NCBI GenBank assembly: GCA_900552915.1
Contig: USBS01000006.1
Location: forward strand, 1 to 36,503
Direction of reading: 5' to 3'
Length of the DNA stretch: 36,503 bases
DNA from: an uncultured Sutterella sp.
Lineage (GTDB): Bacteria > Pseudomonadota > Gammaproteobacteria > Burkholderiales > Burkholderiaceae_F
A program made the position numbers and the translations under genes. Position 1 is the first letter of the stretch. Each line of letters starts with the position of its first letter. Below the pieces are notes generated by a model. The model was not told the origin of the DNA, made no database searches, and saw only the letters and a program-made list of their open reading frames with translations. Of this stretch, positions 24,723 to 35,273 are shown one piece after another.

Positions 24723-25887
24723 TTTTTCTTATTACAACCCGACGCGTCTTATTTTCGGCCGCGGAGCCGAAACAAAAGTGGCCGCGGCCTTTCGTCCCTT
24801 TGCCGGAGAAGCCGGCCGCGTGCTGTTGGTCTACGGCGGCGGCAGCGCCGTGCGTTCGGGTCTTGTGGCCCGCGTGACGGAAAGTTTTGAAAAAGACGGC
24901 ATGACCGTGATTGCCCGCGGCGGCGTTCAACCCAATCCGGAAGTCGAGCTCGTGCGCGAACTGATCGAAACGATCAAGACCGAAAAGATCGATGCGGTGC
25001 TGGCCGTGGGCGGCGGAAGCGTCATCGATACGGCCAAGGCGGCGGCCGCAGGCGCCGTTTATGAGGGCGATGTCTGGGACTTTTTCTGCGGCAAAGCCGT
25101 TCCGCAGGCGGCCATGCCCGTGGCGACCGTGCTCACGATTCCGGCCGCCGGTTCCGAGCAGTCGATCCGTATGGTGATCACCAACGGCTCCGTCAAGGCG
25201 GGCTGCGGCAACGAATACGTGCGCCCGAAGGTGTCCGCCATCAATCCAGAGCTCTTCTTCACGCTGCCGCAAAAGCAGATTTCGGCGGGCGTCTTCGACA
25301 TGATGAGCCACATCATGGAGCGCTACTTCACCAACACGCCGGCGGTCGACTACACGACGGCGCAGGCCGAGGCGGCGCTGCGCGTGATCATGCAGGAGGG
25401 CCCCAAGCTGATGGCAAACAGCCAGGATTACGACGCTTGGGCGCAGATCGGCTTGGCGGGCAGCTTCGCTCACAACGGCTATTTCGGTCTGGGCTTTGAG
25501 GAAGACTGGGCCTGCCACGGCATCGAACACGCCATTTCCGGGTGGGATCACACCATTACGCACGGCGCGGGCCTTGCGGTTGTGACGCCCGCATGGCTTT
25601 CCTACGTCTGGAGCGCCAATCCCGAGCGCGTGCTGCGCTTTGCGCGCGAAGTGCTCGGCGTGACGGCGCCCGAAGGCGCCGATCCCGAACAGATTGTCAA
25701 ACTTGCGGTGGCGAAGTTCACGTCGTTCTTGATGGTGATGAACCTGCCCACGCGTCTGCACGAACTCACCGACAAGGAAGTTCCGGTGAAGGAAATTGCG
25801 GCTGCGGCTGCCGGCTCCGGCACGCTCGGACATTTCAAGCCGCTTACGGCAAGCGACATCGAAAAAATTCTGATGCTTGCCGCCTGA
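24715..25887 (+). CDS. Iron-containing alcohol dehydrogenase (butanol dehydrogenase/YqhD-like)
   Basis: A 390-residue cytosolic group III alcohol dehydrogenase that reduces aldehydes, probably with NADPH. The nucleotide site has YGGGSAVRSG (Gly41-Ser44) and AVGGGSVIDTAK (about 97-108), and FYNPTRLIFGRG-like residues open the protein. The metal ligands line up with those of E. coli YqhD: Asp195 and His199 (FDMMSHIMERYF), His268 (CHGIEHAI) and His283 (THGAGLAVVTPAW). One variation is AAGSEQS where many relatives have AAGSEMN/T around the substrate pocket. The start overlaps the MFS stop; tadA follows 33 bp downstream. The physiological substrate is unknown. Confidence 0.92.
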   Translation: MLDFSYYNPTRLIFGRGAETKVAAAFRPFAGEAGRVLLVYGGGSAVRSGLVARVTESFEKDGMTVIARGGVQPNPEVELVRELIETIKTEKIDAVLAVGGGSVIDTAKAAAAGAVYEGDVWDFFCGKAVPQAAMPVATVLTIPAAGSEQSIRMVITNGSVKAGCGNEYVRPKVSAINPELFFTLPQKQISAGVFDMMSHIMERYFTNTPAVDYTTAQAEAALRVIMQEGPKLMANSQDYDAWAQIGLAGSFAHNGYFGLGFEEDWACHGIEHAISGWDHTITHGAGLAVVTPAWLSYVWSANPERVLRFAREVLGVTAPEGADPEQIVKLAVAKFTSFLMVMNLPTRLHELTDKEVPVKEIAAAAAGSGTLGHFKPLTASDIEKILMLAA

Positions 25888-25920
25888 CGCATTCCAGTTC
25901 AAAGGAGAAGGAGACGAGCC

Positions 25921-26859
25921 GTGACTGAGACTGCCGCAGCACAACCCAATCGCTTCACGACCAAATGCGCCGCGCAGTTCAACCGTCTGAGTCTGCGCAA
26001 CGGCGTCTCCTTAAACGGGCTCGCCCGCAATCCCTTCGATTTGGAAGTCTTTTTCCAGACCGCGCTCTTTTTTGTGTCCGCGGCCGGGCGTGAATCTCAG
26101 GTGGATCGGGATGTATTTCTTGCGCGGCTCGAGGACTTCCGCAGTCGTCATGCGGCGTGGCTTGCAGGTACGACCGACGAAATTTTCGAGTGGCTGCAGG
26201 GCTGCGGCCTTATTGCCGTCGACGGTGGACTCGTTCGCTTCACGATGCCTTCTTCGAGCGATTTCGGTTCATTGAAGGAGGTTGAGGCCGAATGGAGCGA
26301 AATGGATGCCGAACGCACCCGACGTCGACATCGCATGCGCGTGCAGCTGCAGGCGAAAAATCGTCTGGTTAATGCACCCAAGACCGTTGAAGTTGATCCC
26401 GAGCTCGACCGCGTGCTGATGCAGGAAGCGCTCCGTATGGCGGAAATAGCCGTCGAAAACGACGAAGTGCCGGTGGGCGCCGTGATTGCCATGGACGGCA
26501 ACATTGTCGCGACGGCCAGCAACGAAGTGGTGATGCGCCACGATCCGACGGCGCACGCCGAAATTCTGGCGATCCGAAAGGCGGCGGCCAAATTGGGCAA
26601 CGAACGCCTAAACGGCGCTACTTTGTACGTCACGCTCGAACCCTGTCCGATGTGTGCGGCCGCCTGCAGCATGGCGCGCATTGCGCGTGTCGTGTGGGGT
26701 GCCGACGATCCCGAATGCGGCGGCATGCGCGGTGCAATCGATGTGGCGGCACGGGCGCATCTCAATCATCGTCCGGAAATGACGCCGGGCGTTCGTCGAG
26801 CCGAATGCGAAAAAATTCTGCAGGACTTCTTTAAAGCCAAGCGCAGAAAAGCGTCCTAG
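25921..26859 (+). CDS. tadA: tRNA adenosine deaminase TadA with about 155-residue N-terminal extension
   Basis: Residues about 158-312 form a complete TadA, which makes inosine at position 34 of tRNA-Arg(ACG). The zinc and catalytic residues are intact: His212-Ala-Glu214 in DPTAHAEIL, and the PCPMC motif (Cys242, Cys245), followed by RIARVVWGADDPECGG and NHRPEMTPGV. E. coli TadA has about 167 residues; here some 155 extra residues precede it (FNRLSLRNGVSLNGLARNPF and on, then EVEAEWSEMDAERTRRRHRM). The extension looks helical and soluble and has no motif that I recognise; a Gly/Arg-rich basic patch at 130-146 joins it to the enzyme. The GTG at 25921 has a well-placed GGAGACGAG; no better start lies near residue 158. 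Confidence 0.92.
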   Translation: MTETAAAQPNRFTTKCAAQFNRLSLRNGVSLNGLARNPFDLEVFFQTALFFVSAAGRESQVDRDVFLARLEDFRSRHAAWLAGTTDEIFEWLQGCGLIAVDGGLVRFTMPSSSDFGSLKEVEAEWSEMDAERTRRRHRMRVQLQAKNRLVNAPKTVEVDPELDRVLMQEALRMAEIAVENDEVPVGAVIAMDGNIVATASNEVVMRHDPTAHAEILAIRKAAAKLGNERLNGATLYVTLEPCPMCAAACSMARIARVVWGADDPECGGMRGAIDVAARAHLNHRPEMTPGVRRAECEKILQDFFKAKRRKAS

Positions 26860-26871
26860 AGGAGCCCTGAG

Positions 26872-27843
26872 TTGAAAGAGCCTTCCGTTATTTCTCCCGA
26901 ACTTTGGATTTGTGCGCCCTCGCGAGCCCTTACCGTCAAGCCCGGGGTCGACGAAATCGATCACGCCAGAATTGATGCGGCCGAACGTTCGCTCGAAGCT
27001 CTGGGGTGGCATGTGCGGGAGGCTTGCAATGTTCGATCGATCGACAAAAGCTTTGCGGGGAGCGATCGCGAACGTGCGCTCGGATTTGAAGAGGCGATGT
27101 GTGCACCCCAAGCCGACCTCGTGATGGCTCTGCGAGGCGGAAGCGGCGCTGCCCGGGCGCTCGATCTTGTCGATTGGGAGCGCGTGGGACAATCGCAGGC
27201 TGTTTTTATGGGGTTGTCGGATCTTACGGCCGTGAATCTTGCGCTGTACGCTAGATGCGGCAAAGCGAGCTGGCAGGGGCCGATGGCGGCTTCCTTTGCC
27301 GTGTCCGATGAAACAAAGCTTGCGTTTTTCCGACGCGCGATGAGTAGCCCCGTCTTTGATGAAACGCTTGAGGTGGAGTCGGTCGATCTCAAGGCCGAAG
27401 GAATCCTCTGGGGCGGCAATTTGTCGGTGCTTACGTCCCTTGTCGGTACACCGTATTTCCCGGTGATCGACGGCGGCATTCTTTATCTGGAAGACATCGG
27501 GGAACCCGCCTGGCGCATCACGCGCATGATTTCTCAGTTGAAGCTTTCGGGCATTTTGGCTCGCCAGAGGCTTGTGCTAGCGGGCGACTTTACCGGGGCC
27601 GATGTTAATGCCGGCGAAGGGAAGTATCGCTATACGCTAGCCGACGCATTGTCCGAGTGCGGCGTACCGGTGGTTTCGGGCCTGCCGTTCGGACATGTCG
27701 CCTCGACCATGTGCCTTCCGTTCGGCGTGCCGGCTTCGGTTGAGGTAAAGGATAAGCGCCTTACGGTACGCGTCGTCGACAGTCCGGTGCCCACCGAATA
27801 CCCGGGAGCCGAACAGGCCAACGGGCCGTTGTGGTGGGTGTAA
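26872..27843 (+). CDS. ldcA: LD-carboxypeptidase (peptidase family S66)
   Basis: A 323-residue cytosolic serine peptidase that removes the terminal D-alanine from murein tetrapeptides during cell-wall recycling. The fold signature LWICAPSRALTVKPG opens the protein, then MALRGGSGAARALD (about 85-98). The catalytic triad can be placed as Ser116 (MGLSDLTAVN), Glu207 (LYLEDIGE) and His275 (LPFGHVAS), matching P. aeruginosa LdcA spacing. The start is a TTG at 26872 preceded by GAGGAG at 7 bases. It follows tadA by 12 bp and precedes the histidine kinase by 19 bp. Confidence 0.92.
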   Translation: MKEPSVISPELWICAPSRALTVKPGVDEIDHARIDAAERSLEALGWHVREACNVRSIDKSFAGSDRERALGFEEAMCAPQADLVMALRGGSGAARALDLVDWERVGQSQAVFMGLSDLTAVNLALYARCGKASWQGPMAASFAVSDETKLAFFRRAMSSPVFDETLEVESVDLKAEGILWGGNLSVLTSLVGTPYFPVIDGGILYLEDIGEPAWRITRMISQLKLSGILARQRLVLAGDFTGADVNAGEGKYRYTLADALSECGVPVVSGLPFGHVASTMCLPFGVPASVEVKDKRLTVRVVDSPVPTEYPGAEQANGPLWWV

Positions 27844-27862
27844 AACGGCAAAGGAATTCAAA

Positions 27863-29725
27863 GTGAAGTGGCTGCAGTCGATTAAACGGCTTTTGACGGG
27901 GGTGGATGCCCAGCAAAGACCCTCGGCGCGTATTTTGTCCGAGCAGATTCATGTGTCGCTGCGCCTGCTGCCGGTGTCGCTGGCCGGACAGATCATCGGT
28001 GCACTGTGTCTGACGGCGCGCTTTTGGTCTTTGGCTAACCAGACGATGATCGTGATCTGGCTTGCGGTTCTTGCGGCGACAATTTGGTTCTGGACCCGGC
28101 TTCGGCGCCAATTTCTGGCCGATACCGAGCGCGAAGCGAACATTCGCGAATGGCTCAAACGGTGGATGATTCAGTCGGTGGCAACCGGCATTGTTTGGGG
28201 TTTCGCGGGCGTTGCGTTTCTCATCACGCAGGATACGGTCGACATTGTTGTTCTGGTATCGGTCATGGTGGCCGTGGTGTTTGCTTCGTGGCCGGCCTAT
28301 TCCTGCTGGATTCCGAGTCTGATTGCCGTCATGCTTTTGTCGCTCGGCCCGCTCGCATTGGCTTTGTCGAGTGCGTTTGAAATCGGTCGAACGGCGCTGA
28401 TGGTCATCGTGATCGCGCTCATCGGCTTTGTGCTATACAGCGGCCGACGCTTGAGCGAAGTGGTGGTTCTGGCCGTCACGCGCGACGCGCAAAACGAGCG
28501 TCTCGTGGCGAGGCTTAAAAGCGAAAAGTCCCGTGCCGAAAGCGAGCGTCGGGCCGTAGCGGCCGCGAGCGAACGCCGCGCAAAGTTTTTTGCGGGCGCC
28601 AATCACGATCTGCGCCAGCCTCTGCAGGCGATGGGCATCTATCTGCAGATTCTGCAGATGCAGTCCACGCCCGAAACCAAGGACGTCATTGCGCAGCTCG
28701 GAGCCACCGCGCAGAACATTTCCACGCTCGTCGAACAGCTTTTGGAAGTGAGCCGCATCGAAACCGGGCACCTCGACGTGAAGATGGAAAACGTCAACAT
28801 CACGGATCTTTTCAGCGATCTCGCGGCGGAATTTGCACCGGTTGCCGCCGCCAAAGGCTTTTTCTTTTTGACGCGGCCTCTGCCTTTGACAGTGCGGACG
28901 GACCCCCTTTTCGTCAAGCGCATTCTCACAAACCTCATCACCAACGCCATCCGCTACAGCACCAAGCCCGGCTCCAAGATCGTGCTGGCGGCGCGGCGTT
29001 TGTCGGGCGGCCGCATCACGATCGGCGTCTACGATCAGGGGCCGGGCATTGCGCCGGCCGAGCGCGAGCGCATTTTCGATGCGTTCTTCCGCGGCGAGGC
29101 GGGCAAACACTCCGAAACTGGCTACGGTCTGGGGCTTTCGATTGTCAACGGTTTGGCCAAGCGTCTCGGCATTCCGATTACGGTGGGAAGCCGCTTAGGG
29201 CGCGGTTCCGTTTTCAGACTGGAATTTTCGGGCGTCAAGACGGCTAGCGTTCTGCACGCCGGCGACGGCCTGCCGCTCACGACGGACCTGGACATGCGCG
29301 GCGTCGTGGGCATTCTTGAAGACAACGACATTGTTCGCAATGCCGTAACTGCCATCATTCGCAGTTGGGGCGCAACGGTTGTGGCGTCGCGCGAACCTTC
29401 TCAGGAATTCATCAGCCGCATGGTCACCGAAGCGCAGGACGGCAATCTGGCTGCGCTCTTGTCGGACTACAACCTGGGCGAAGGGGTGATGACCGGGCTT
29501 GAGGCGATCTTTGCCGTGCGCATCGGCGCGGCGAGAAACTTCCCGTGCGTGCTTCTTACGGCTGTTTCTGAGGACGTTATTGCCCGCGCCTACCGCGCGT
29601 TGGTGCTCAACCCCGACAACGAAGGACAGGCGATGCCGGTGATTCTGCAAAAGCCCGCCAATGCGGAAGCTTTGGCGTCTGCATTGAGACGGGCAGTGGC
29701 GGAAAACCGAAAGACTACCGATTAA
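27863..29725 (+). CDS. Membrane hybrid histidine kinase
   Basis: A 620-residue sensor kinase with its own receiver. Residues about 38-195 hold six hydrophobic segments with short loops, so sensing is probably within the membrane. A coiled coil (about 205-240) leads to HisKA with phospho-acceptor His248 (FAGANHDLRQPLQAM), then the ATPase domain with N-box Asn361, DQGPGIAP (391-398) and GYGLGLSIVNGL. A C-terminal receiver covers about 480-612, with Asp535 as acceptor and Lys597. The C-terminal receiver could act as a phosphate sink or relay. Start GTG at 27863 has AAAGGA at 7 bases. The response regulator gene converges on it 20 bp away and may be its partner. Confidence 0.9.
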   Translation: MKWLQSIKRLLTGVDAQQRPSARILSEQIHVSLRLLPVSLAGQIIGALCLTARFWSLANQTMIVIWLAVLAATIWFWTRLRRQFLADTEREANIREWLKRWMIQSVATGIVWGFAGVAFLITQDTVDIVVLVSVMVAVVFASWPAYSCWIPSLIAVMLLSLGPLALALSSAFEIGRTALMVIVIALIGFVLYSGRRLSEVVVLAVTRDAQNERLVARLKSEKSRAESERRAVAAASERRAKFFAGANHDLRQPLQAMGIYLQILQMQSTPETKDVIAQLGATAQNISTLVEQLLEVSRIETGHLDVKMENVNITDLFSDLAAEFAPVAAAKGFFFLTRPLPLTVRTDPLFVKRILTNLITNAIRYSTKPGSKIVLAARRLSGGRITIGVYDQGPGIAPAERERIFDAFFRGEAGKHSETGYGLGLSIVNGLAKRLGIPITVGSRLGRGSVFRLEFSGVKTASVLHAGDGLPLTTDLDMRGVVGILEDNDIVRNAVTAIIRSWGATVVASREPSQEFISRMVTEAQDGNLAALLSDYNLGEGVMTGLEAIFAVRIGAARNFPCVLLTAVSEDVIARAYRALVLNPDNEGQAMPVILQKPANAEALASALRRAVAENRKTTD

Positions 29726-29745
29726 CCGAACAAAAAAACGCGCAA

Positions 29746-30411
29746 TCAAAGAACCACGTCGAAGCCCGCGCGGCGTGCCGCGATCAGGGCTTCGGTGCGG
29801 TTGCGTGCGCCGAAGGCTCGGTAAATGGCCGAAATGTGCGTCTTGACCGTACCTTCCGAGAGGTTGAGCTCGCGGCAGATGCGCTTGACGGGAAGGCCGC
29901 GCGCGAGCGTCTGCAGCACGTCCTGTTGGCGCTGCGTGAGGTGTACCTTGGGTGTGCCCGACTGTTGCAGTCCCATGGCGGCATCGGTGAAAAAGCCTTC
30001 CTTCTGGCTCTGGCTTAGAAGCTTCGTCGGGATGTAGACGCCGCCCTGCAGCACAAACGTGATCGCGTCGGTGAGCATGTTAGTATCGAGCGACTTCGGT
30101 ACAAAGCCGGCTGCGCCCAGCTGCAGCACGCGCATGATGTTGGCCTGATCGACAATACCCGAGAGCACAAGAATCTTGAGCGCAGGATTTGTCTGCACCA
30201 ATTCCTCGAGAAGGCTGGTGGGCGTTTGAACGCCGGGAAGATTCAAGTCGAGAATCAGCAGATCCGTGTCTTCGCTGTGTTCGCGCACCAGAGCGCGTGC
30301 GTCTTCGGCGGTGCTGCCCGTCAAAACCTGCGCACCTTCGAATTTGGTCTTCAAGAGCACGGAGAGGGCTTGCACAATCAAGGCGTGGTCGTCGACGAGA
30401 AGAAAGTTCAT
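29746..30411 (-). CDS. LuxR-family response regulator
   Basis: A 221-residue two-component regulator. The receiver (1-120) has the acidic pair Asp7/Asp8, acceptor Asp55 (LLILDLNLPG), Ser84 and Lys106 (FVPKS). The C-terminal LuxR helix-turn-helix (about 155-215) has LTQRQQDVLQTLARGLPVKR and LNLSEGTVKTHISAIYRAFG. It should bind DNA as a phosphorylated dimer. It converges with the hybrid kinase gene, stops 20 bp apart, and diverges from leuC with 263 bp between, so its promoter shares that gap with leuC. Targets are unknown. Confidence 0.92.
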   Translation of the reverse strand: MNFLLVDDHALIVQALSVLLKTKFEGAQVLTGSTAEDARALVREHSEDTDLLILDLNLPGVQTPTSLLEELVQTNPALKILVLSGIVDQANIMRVLQLGAAGFVPKSLDTNMLTDAITFVLQGGVYIPTKLLSQSQKEGFFTDAAMGLQQSGTPKVHLTQRQQDVLQTLARGLPVKRICRELNLSEGTVKTHISAIYRAFGARNRTEALIAARRAGFDVVL

Positions 30412-30609
30412 GGCAAGAAGCGAATTAACGGATATCGGAATGGCCGTGGGGCCTGATAAACCCGTAATTTTAGAGACACTGCAGGTAAAACGAGGACGAG
30501 TTTTCCGTTGCAGATTGTTAGCGGCGCTCTCGGCGGAAAAAAGGTTTGTGTTTCTGAGCAGAAGTGCTTATGTGGAATTTTGACGTCCGTGGCATACTAC
30601 AAAAATCGC

Positions 30610-30645
30610 CTTCGGCACCATGATTTAAGGCGCCGCAGGCCGAAG
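30610..30645 (+). promoter_or_regulatory. Hairpin in the leuC leader
   Basis: CTTCGGC at 30610-30616 and GCCGAAG at 30639-30645 are exact reverse complements around 22 bases containing GGCGCC, ending 29 bp before the leuC start. No T run follows. No leucine-rich leader peptide is visible in the 263-bp gap (30412-30674), so classic leu attenuation is not supported. Confidence 0.4.
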
Positions 30646-30674
30646 ACAACACCAAAAACTCTCGGACAAGCCCC

Positions 30675-32096
30675 ATGTCAAAAACACTCTACGACAAGCT
30701 CTGGGATGAACACGTGGTGACCGCCGAAGCCGACGGCACCGCCACCCTCTACATCGACCGCCACCTGATGCACGAAGTCACCAGTCCTCAGGCTTTTGAA
30801 GGACTGCGTCTGGCCGGCCGCAAGCCCTGGCGCGAATCCTCAATTGTCGCTACGGCCGATCACAACACCCCGACTACCGGTTGGGAAAAGGGCCTCGACG
30901 GCATCACCGATCCGATCGCACGCCTGCAGGTCGATACGCTCGATGCGAACATGAAGACGATCTGCCCTGCGGCCTACTTTCCGTTTATGGACAAGGGACA
31001 GGGCGTCATTCACGTCATGGGTCCGGAAGAGGGCGCGACGCTGCCCGGCATGACCGTGGTGTGCGGCGACAGCCATACGTCCACGCACGGCGCTTGTGCG
31101 GCTCTGGCCTTCGGCATCGGTACCTCCGAAGTCGAGCACGTGCTGGCGACGCAGACGCTCATTACCAAAAAGAACAAGAACATGCTCGTGCGCGTCGAAG
31201 GCAAACTTGCTGCAGGACTTACCGGCAAGGACATCGCCCTGGCGGTGATCGGCAAGATCGGCACGGCGGGCGGCACAGGCTGCACGATCGAATTTGCCGG
31301 TTCGGCCATTCTCGATCTTTCCATGGAAGGCCGCATGACGCTCTGCAATATGGCAATTGAAGCCGGTGCCCGTTCCGGTCTCGTAGCCGTCGACGAAAAG
31401 ACGATCGAGTACATGCGCGGCAAGCCTCTGGCGCCCACGGGAGAAGACTGGGACAAGGCCGTGGCCTACTGGAAGACGCTTGTGTCGGATCCCGATGCCC
31501 AATTCGACATTGTGGTCGACCTGCGCGCCGAAGAGATCCGTCCGATGGTGACCTGGGGCACGTCTCCGGAAATGGTCACGACGATCGACGGCGTTGTTCC
31601 CGATCCCGAGAAGGAACTGGATCCCGTCAAGCGCGAAGGGCAGACTCGGGCGCTTAAGTACATGGGCCTTGAACCCGGCACCAAGATCACCGACATTCGT
31701 CCCGATCACGTGTTTGTGGGTTCCTGCACGAATTCGCGCATCGAAGACATTCGCGCGGCGGCTTACGTCGTCAAGAAGCTCGGCAAGAAGGTGGCGCCGA
31801 ACGTCGTGCAGGCGCTCATTGTTCCGGGTTCGGGCCTTGTGAAGCTTCAGGCCGAACAGGAAGGTCTCGACAAGATCTTTAAGGAAGCGGGTTTTGAATG
31901 GCGTGAGCCGGGCTGCTCGATGTGCCTTGCGATGAACGCCGACCGACTCAATCCGGGCGATCGCTGTGCGTCGACCTCGAACCGCAATTTCGAAGGCCGT
32001 CAGGGCAAGGGCGGACGCACGCATTTGGTGAGCCCGGCCATGGCTGCGGCGGCTGCCGTCGAAGGCCACTTCGTCGACGTCTCCAAGCTCTTTTAA
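30675..32096 (+). CDS. leuC: 3-isopropylmalate dehydratase large subunit
   Basis: A 473-residue subunit of the [4Fe-4S] isomerase that converts 2-isopropylmalate to 3-isopropylmalate in leucine synthesis, working with LeuD. The three cluster cysteines are Cys351 ([11 protein letters not shown]), Cys414 and Cys417 (GCSMCLAMN). DHNTPTT near residue 57 and [20 protein letters not shown] near 125 are conserved active-site segments. It starts the leuC-leuD-leuB-asd run, with leuD 20 bp downstream. The opening [15 protein letters not shown] is the usual N-terminus. Confidence 0.98.
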   Translation: MSKTLYDKLWDEHVVTAEADGTATLYIDRHLMHEVTSPQAFEGLRLAGRKPWRESSIVATADHNTPTTGWEKGLDGITDPIARLQVDTLDANMKTICPAAYFPFMDKGQGVIHVMGPEEGATLPGMTVVCGDSHTSTHGACAALAFGIGTSEVEHVLATQTLITKKNKNMLVRVEGKLAAGLTGKDIALAVIGKIGTAGGTGCTIEFAGSAILDLSMEGRMTLCNMAIEAGARSGLVAVDEKTIEYMRGKPLAPTGEDWDKAVAYWKTLVSDPDAQFDIVVDLRAEEIRPMVTWGTSPEMVTTIDGVVPDPEKELDPVKREGQTRALKYMGLEPGTKITDIRPDHVFVGSCTNSRIEDIRAAAYVVKKLGKKVAPNVVQALIVPGSGLVKLQAEQEGLDKIFKEAGFEWREPGCSMCLAMNADRLNPGDRCASTSNRNFEGRQGKGGRTHLVSPAMAAAAAVEGHFVDVSKLF

Positions 32097-32116
32097 CAAG
32101 GCGGAGGATAAGGAAA

Positions 32117-32770
32117 ATGGAAAAATTCACTGTTCTCAACGGTCTTGTCGCTCCGCTTGACCGCAGCAACGTCGACACCGACGCCATTATTCCCAAGCAG
32201 TTTTTGAAGTCCATCTACCGCACCGGGTACGGCCCCAACTGCTTTGACGAGTGGCGTTATCTCGATAAGGGCGAACCGGGAATGGACTGCAGCAAGCGTC
32301 CGCTCAACCCGGACTTTGTGCTCAACGAACCGCGCTACCAGGGCGCGAGCATTCTGCTGGCGCGCAAGAACTTCGGCTGCGGCTCAAGCCGCGAGCATGC
32401 GCCGTGGGCTTTGATGCAGTACGGTTTTCGCTGCGTGATCGCTCCTTCGTTTGCCGACATCTTCTATTCGAATTCTCTCAAGAACGGTCTGCTGCCGGTG
32501 ACGATTCCCGAGCTTGTGCTCGATCGTCTCTTTGAGGATTGCAAGGCCACGCCCGGCTACAAGCTCACGGTCGATCTGGATCGGCAGCTTGTGATCGAAC
32601 CCTCGGGTGCATCCACGCATTTCGACGTGGCGCCTTTCCGCCGCTGGGCCATGATGAACGGCTTTGACGACATCGGCATCACGCTGAGCCGCAACAAGGA
32701 CGCGATCGAAACGTTTGAAGCCAAGCGTCTTGCGGAAAAGCCGTGGCTTGCCAAGTCGCTTCACGCTTAA
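32117..32770 (+). CDS. leuD: 3-isopropylmalate dehydratase small subunit
   Basis: A 217-residue swivel-domain partner of Leu[21 protein letters not shown] near the N-terminus and [19 protein letters not shown] (about residues 91-109) are the family signatures. The frame is open far upstream, but [11 protein letters not shown] at 32117, with AAGGA just before it, is the real start and lies clear of leuC. Length is close to the usual 200-215. Confidence 0.97.
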   Translation: MEKFTVLNGLVAPLDRSNVDTDAIIPKQFLKSIYRTGYGPNCFDEWRYLDKGEPGMDCSKRPLNPDFVLNEPRYQGASILLARKNFGCGSSREHAPWALMQYGFRCVIAPSFADIFYSNSLKNGLLPVTIPELVLDRLFEDCKATPGYKLTVDLDRQLVIEPSGASTHFDVAPFRRWAMMNGFDDIGITLSRNKDAIETFEAKRLAEKPWLAKSLHA

Positions 32771-33883
<1,113 letters not shown>

Positions 33884-33908
33884 CAACCAAAACCTACGCA
33901 AAGCCGGC

Positions 33909-33930
33909 GCGGCGGCTGAGGATCCGCCGC
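33909..33930. promoter_or_regulatory. GC-rich hairpin between leuB and asd
   Basis: GCGGCGG at 33909-33915 pairs with CCGCCGC at 33924-33930 across an 8-base loop, 26 bp after the leuB stop. No T run follows on the plus strand, so it may reduce, but not end, read-through into asd. The rest of the 155-bp gap has no recognisable gene. Confidence 0.45.
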
Positions 33931-34038
33931 ATCGGCATAAAAAACGGCCGACGCACACTTTCCTCGGGCGAACGGCGCTTATCCTTCAACATCCTCGGCC
34001 GGATTTCGGCGCTAACAAAGCATTGGGAGACTTAAACC

Positions 34039-35172
34039 ATGATTCTCGGTATGGTTGGCTGGCGCGGTATGGTGGGCAGCGTGCTCATGGGCCGCATGCT
34101 TGAAGAAAACGACTTTGCGCACGTCGAAAAGACCATCTTCTTTTCCACTTCCGCCGCAGGCGGCAAAGCTCCCGAAGTGAAGGGCGCGGCCGACGTGCTG
34201 CAGGACGCCAAGGACATTGCCGCACTGTCGCAGTGCGACGTGATCATTTCCTGCCAGGGCGGCGACTACACCAAGGAAGTGCATCCGAAGCTGCGCGAAT
34301 CCGGCTGGAACGGCTACTGGATCGATGCGGCTTCGACGCTTCGCATGGAACCCAATGCCGTGATCGTGCTCGATCCCGTGAACCGTCCCGTCATCGACAA
34401 GAGTCTGGCGGCAGGTGTCAAGGACTACATCGGCGGCAACTGCACGGTTTCGCTTATGCTCATGGCCATGGACGGTCTCATCAAGGCCGATCTGGTCGAA
34501 TGGGTGAGCTCCATGACCTATCAGGCCGCTTCCGGCGCCGGCGCACAGAACATGCGCGAACTGCTCACGCAGATGGGTTATCTCGCCGACAGTGTGCGCG
34601 AGGAACTAGCCGATCCGCGCTCGGCCATTCTCGACATCGACCGCAAGGTCACGCAGGCTTTTTCGGCTGCCGATTTCCCGAAGGCCGCCTTCGGTGCGCC
34701 TTTGGCCGGCTCGCTGATCCCGTGGATCGACAAGGATCTCGGCAACGGTCAGTCCCGCGAAGAATGGAAGGGCGGTTCGGAAGCCAACAAGATTTTGGGG
34801 CTGCCTGCGCACGGCGAACCGGGTTCTCTCATCGTCGAAGGGTTGTGCGTACGCGTGGGCGCCATGCGCTGCCACAGCCAGGCGCTGACCGTTAAGCTCA
34901 AGAAGGACGTTTCCGTCGAAGAGATCGAAAAGCTGCTCGACAACGCCAACGAATGGGCCTACGTTGTGCCCAACCGCAAGGAAGAGTCGATTGAGGAGCT
35001 TTCGCCAGCGAAGATTTCCGGCACGCGCCGCATTCCGATCGGGCGCATCCGCAAGCTTGCGATGGGGCCGGAATACATCAGCGCCTTTACGGTGGGCGAT
35101 CAGCTGCTGTGGGGCGCCGCAGAACCTCTGCGCCGCATGCTGCGCATTCTCTGCGAATACAAGGCCTCCTAG
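34039..35172 (+). CDS. asd: Aspartate-semialdehyde dehydrogenase
   Basis: A 377-residue enzyme that reduces aspartyl phosphate to aspartate semialdehyde with NADPH, the branch point to lysine/diaminopimelate, threonine and methionine. [15 protein letters not shown] binds the nucleotide; the active-site Cys135 lies in [23 protein letters not shown]-like [20 protein letters not shown] and [20 protein letters not shown] follow, and a catalytic His near 280 is in [18 protein letters not shown]. The whole protein tracks E. coli Asd closely. Placement after leuB is common in betaproteobacteria. Confidence 0.98.
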   Translation: MILGMVGWRGMVGSVLMGRMLEENDFAHVEKTIFFSTSAAGGKAPEVKGAADVLQDAKDIAALSQCDVIISCQGGDYTKEVHPKLRESGWNGYWIDAASTLRMEPNAVIVLDPVNRPVIDKSLAAGVKDYIGGNCTVSLMLMAMDGLIKADLVEWVSSMTYQAASGAGAQNMRELLTQMGYLADSVREELADPRSAILDIDRKVTQAFSAADFPKAAFGAPLAGSLIPWIDKDLGNGQSREEWKGGSEANKILGLPAHGEPGSLIVEGLCVRVGAMRCHSQALTVKLKKDVSVEEIEKLLDNANEWAYVVPNRKEESIEELSPAKISGTRRIPIGRIRKLAMGPEYISAFTVGDQLLWGAAEPLRRMLRILCEYKAS

Positions 35173-35187
35173 ACAGTGGTTTTGCCT

Positions 35188-35208
35188 GGGTCGGCTTTGA
35201 GCCGGCCC
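35188..35208 (+). terminator. Hairpin after asd
   Basis: GGGTCGGCT at 35188-35196 pairs with AGCCGGCCC at 35200-35208 apart from one mismatch, 15 bp beyond the asd stop. It lacks a T run, so on its own it is a weak terminator for the leu-asd run; the next hairpin may assist. Confidence 0.5.
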
Positions 35209-35212
35209 GGCG

Positions 35213-35251
35213 ACAAAAAGCCCCGCGCTCGAAAAGAGTTTTGCGGGGCTT
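35213..35251 (-). terminator. Rho-independent terminator of the mog-esterase gene
   Basis: A perfect 9-bp stem, AAGCCCCGC at 35218-35226 with GCGGGGCTT at 35243-35251, is followed on the minus strand by a run of T (complement of 35215-35219). It lies 22 bp past the stop of the minus-strand fusion gene. It may also slow plus-strand transcription coming from asd. Confidence 0.88.
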
Positions 35252-35273
35252 GGTATTTCGGGAGCCGAAACGA

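Noticed and set aside
30412..30674. Leucine leader peptide and attenuator before leuC
   Set aside because: No short frame with a run of Leu codons and no T-run terminator is present; only a simple hairpin.
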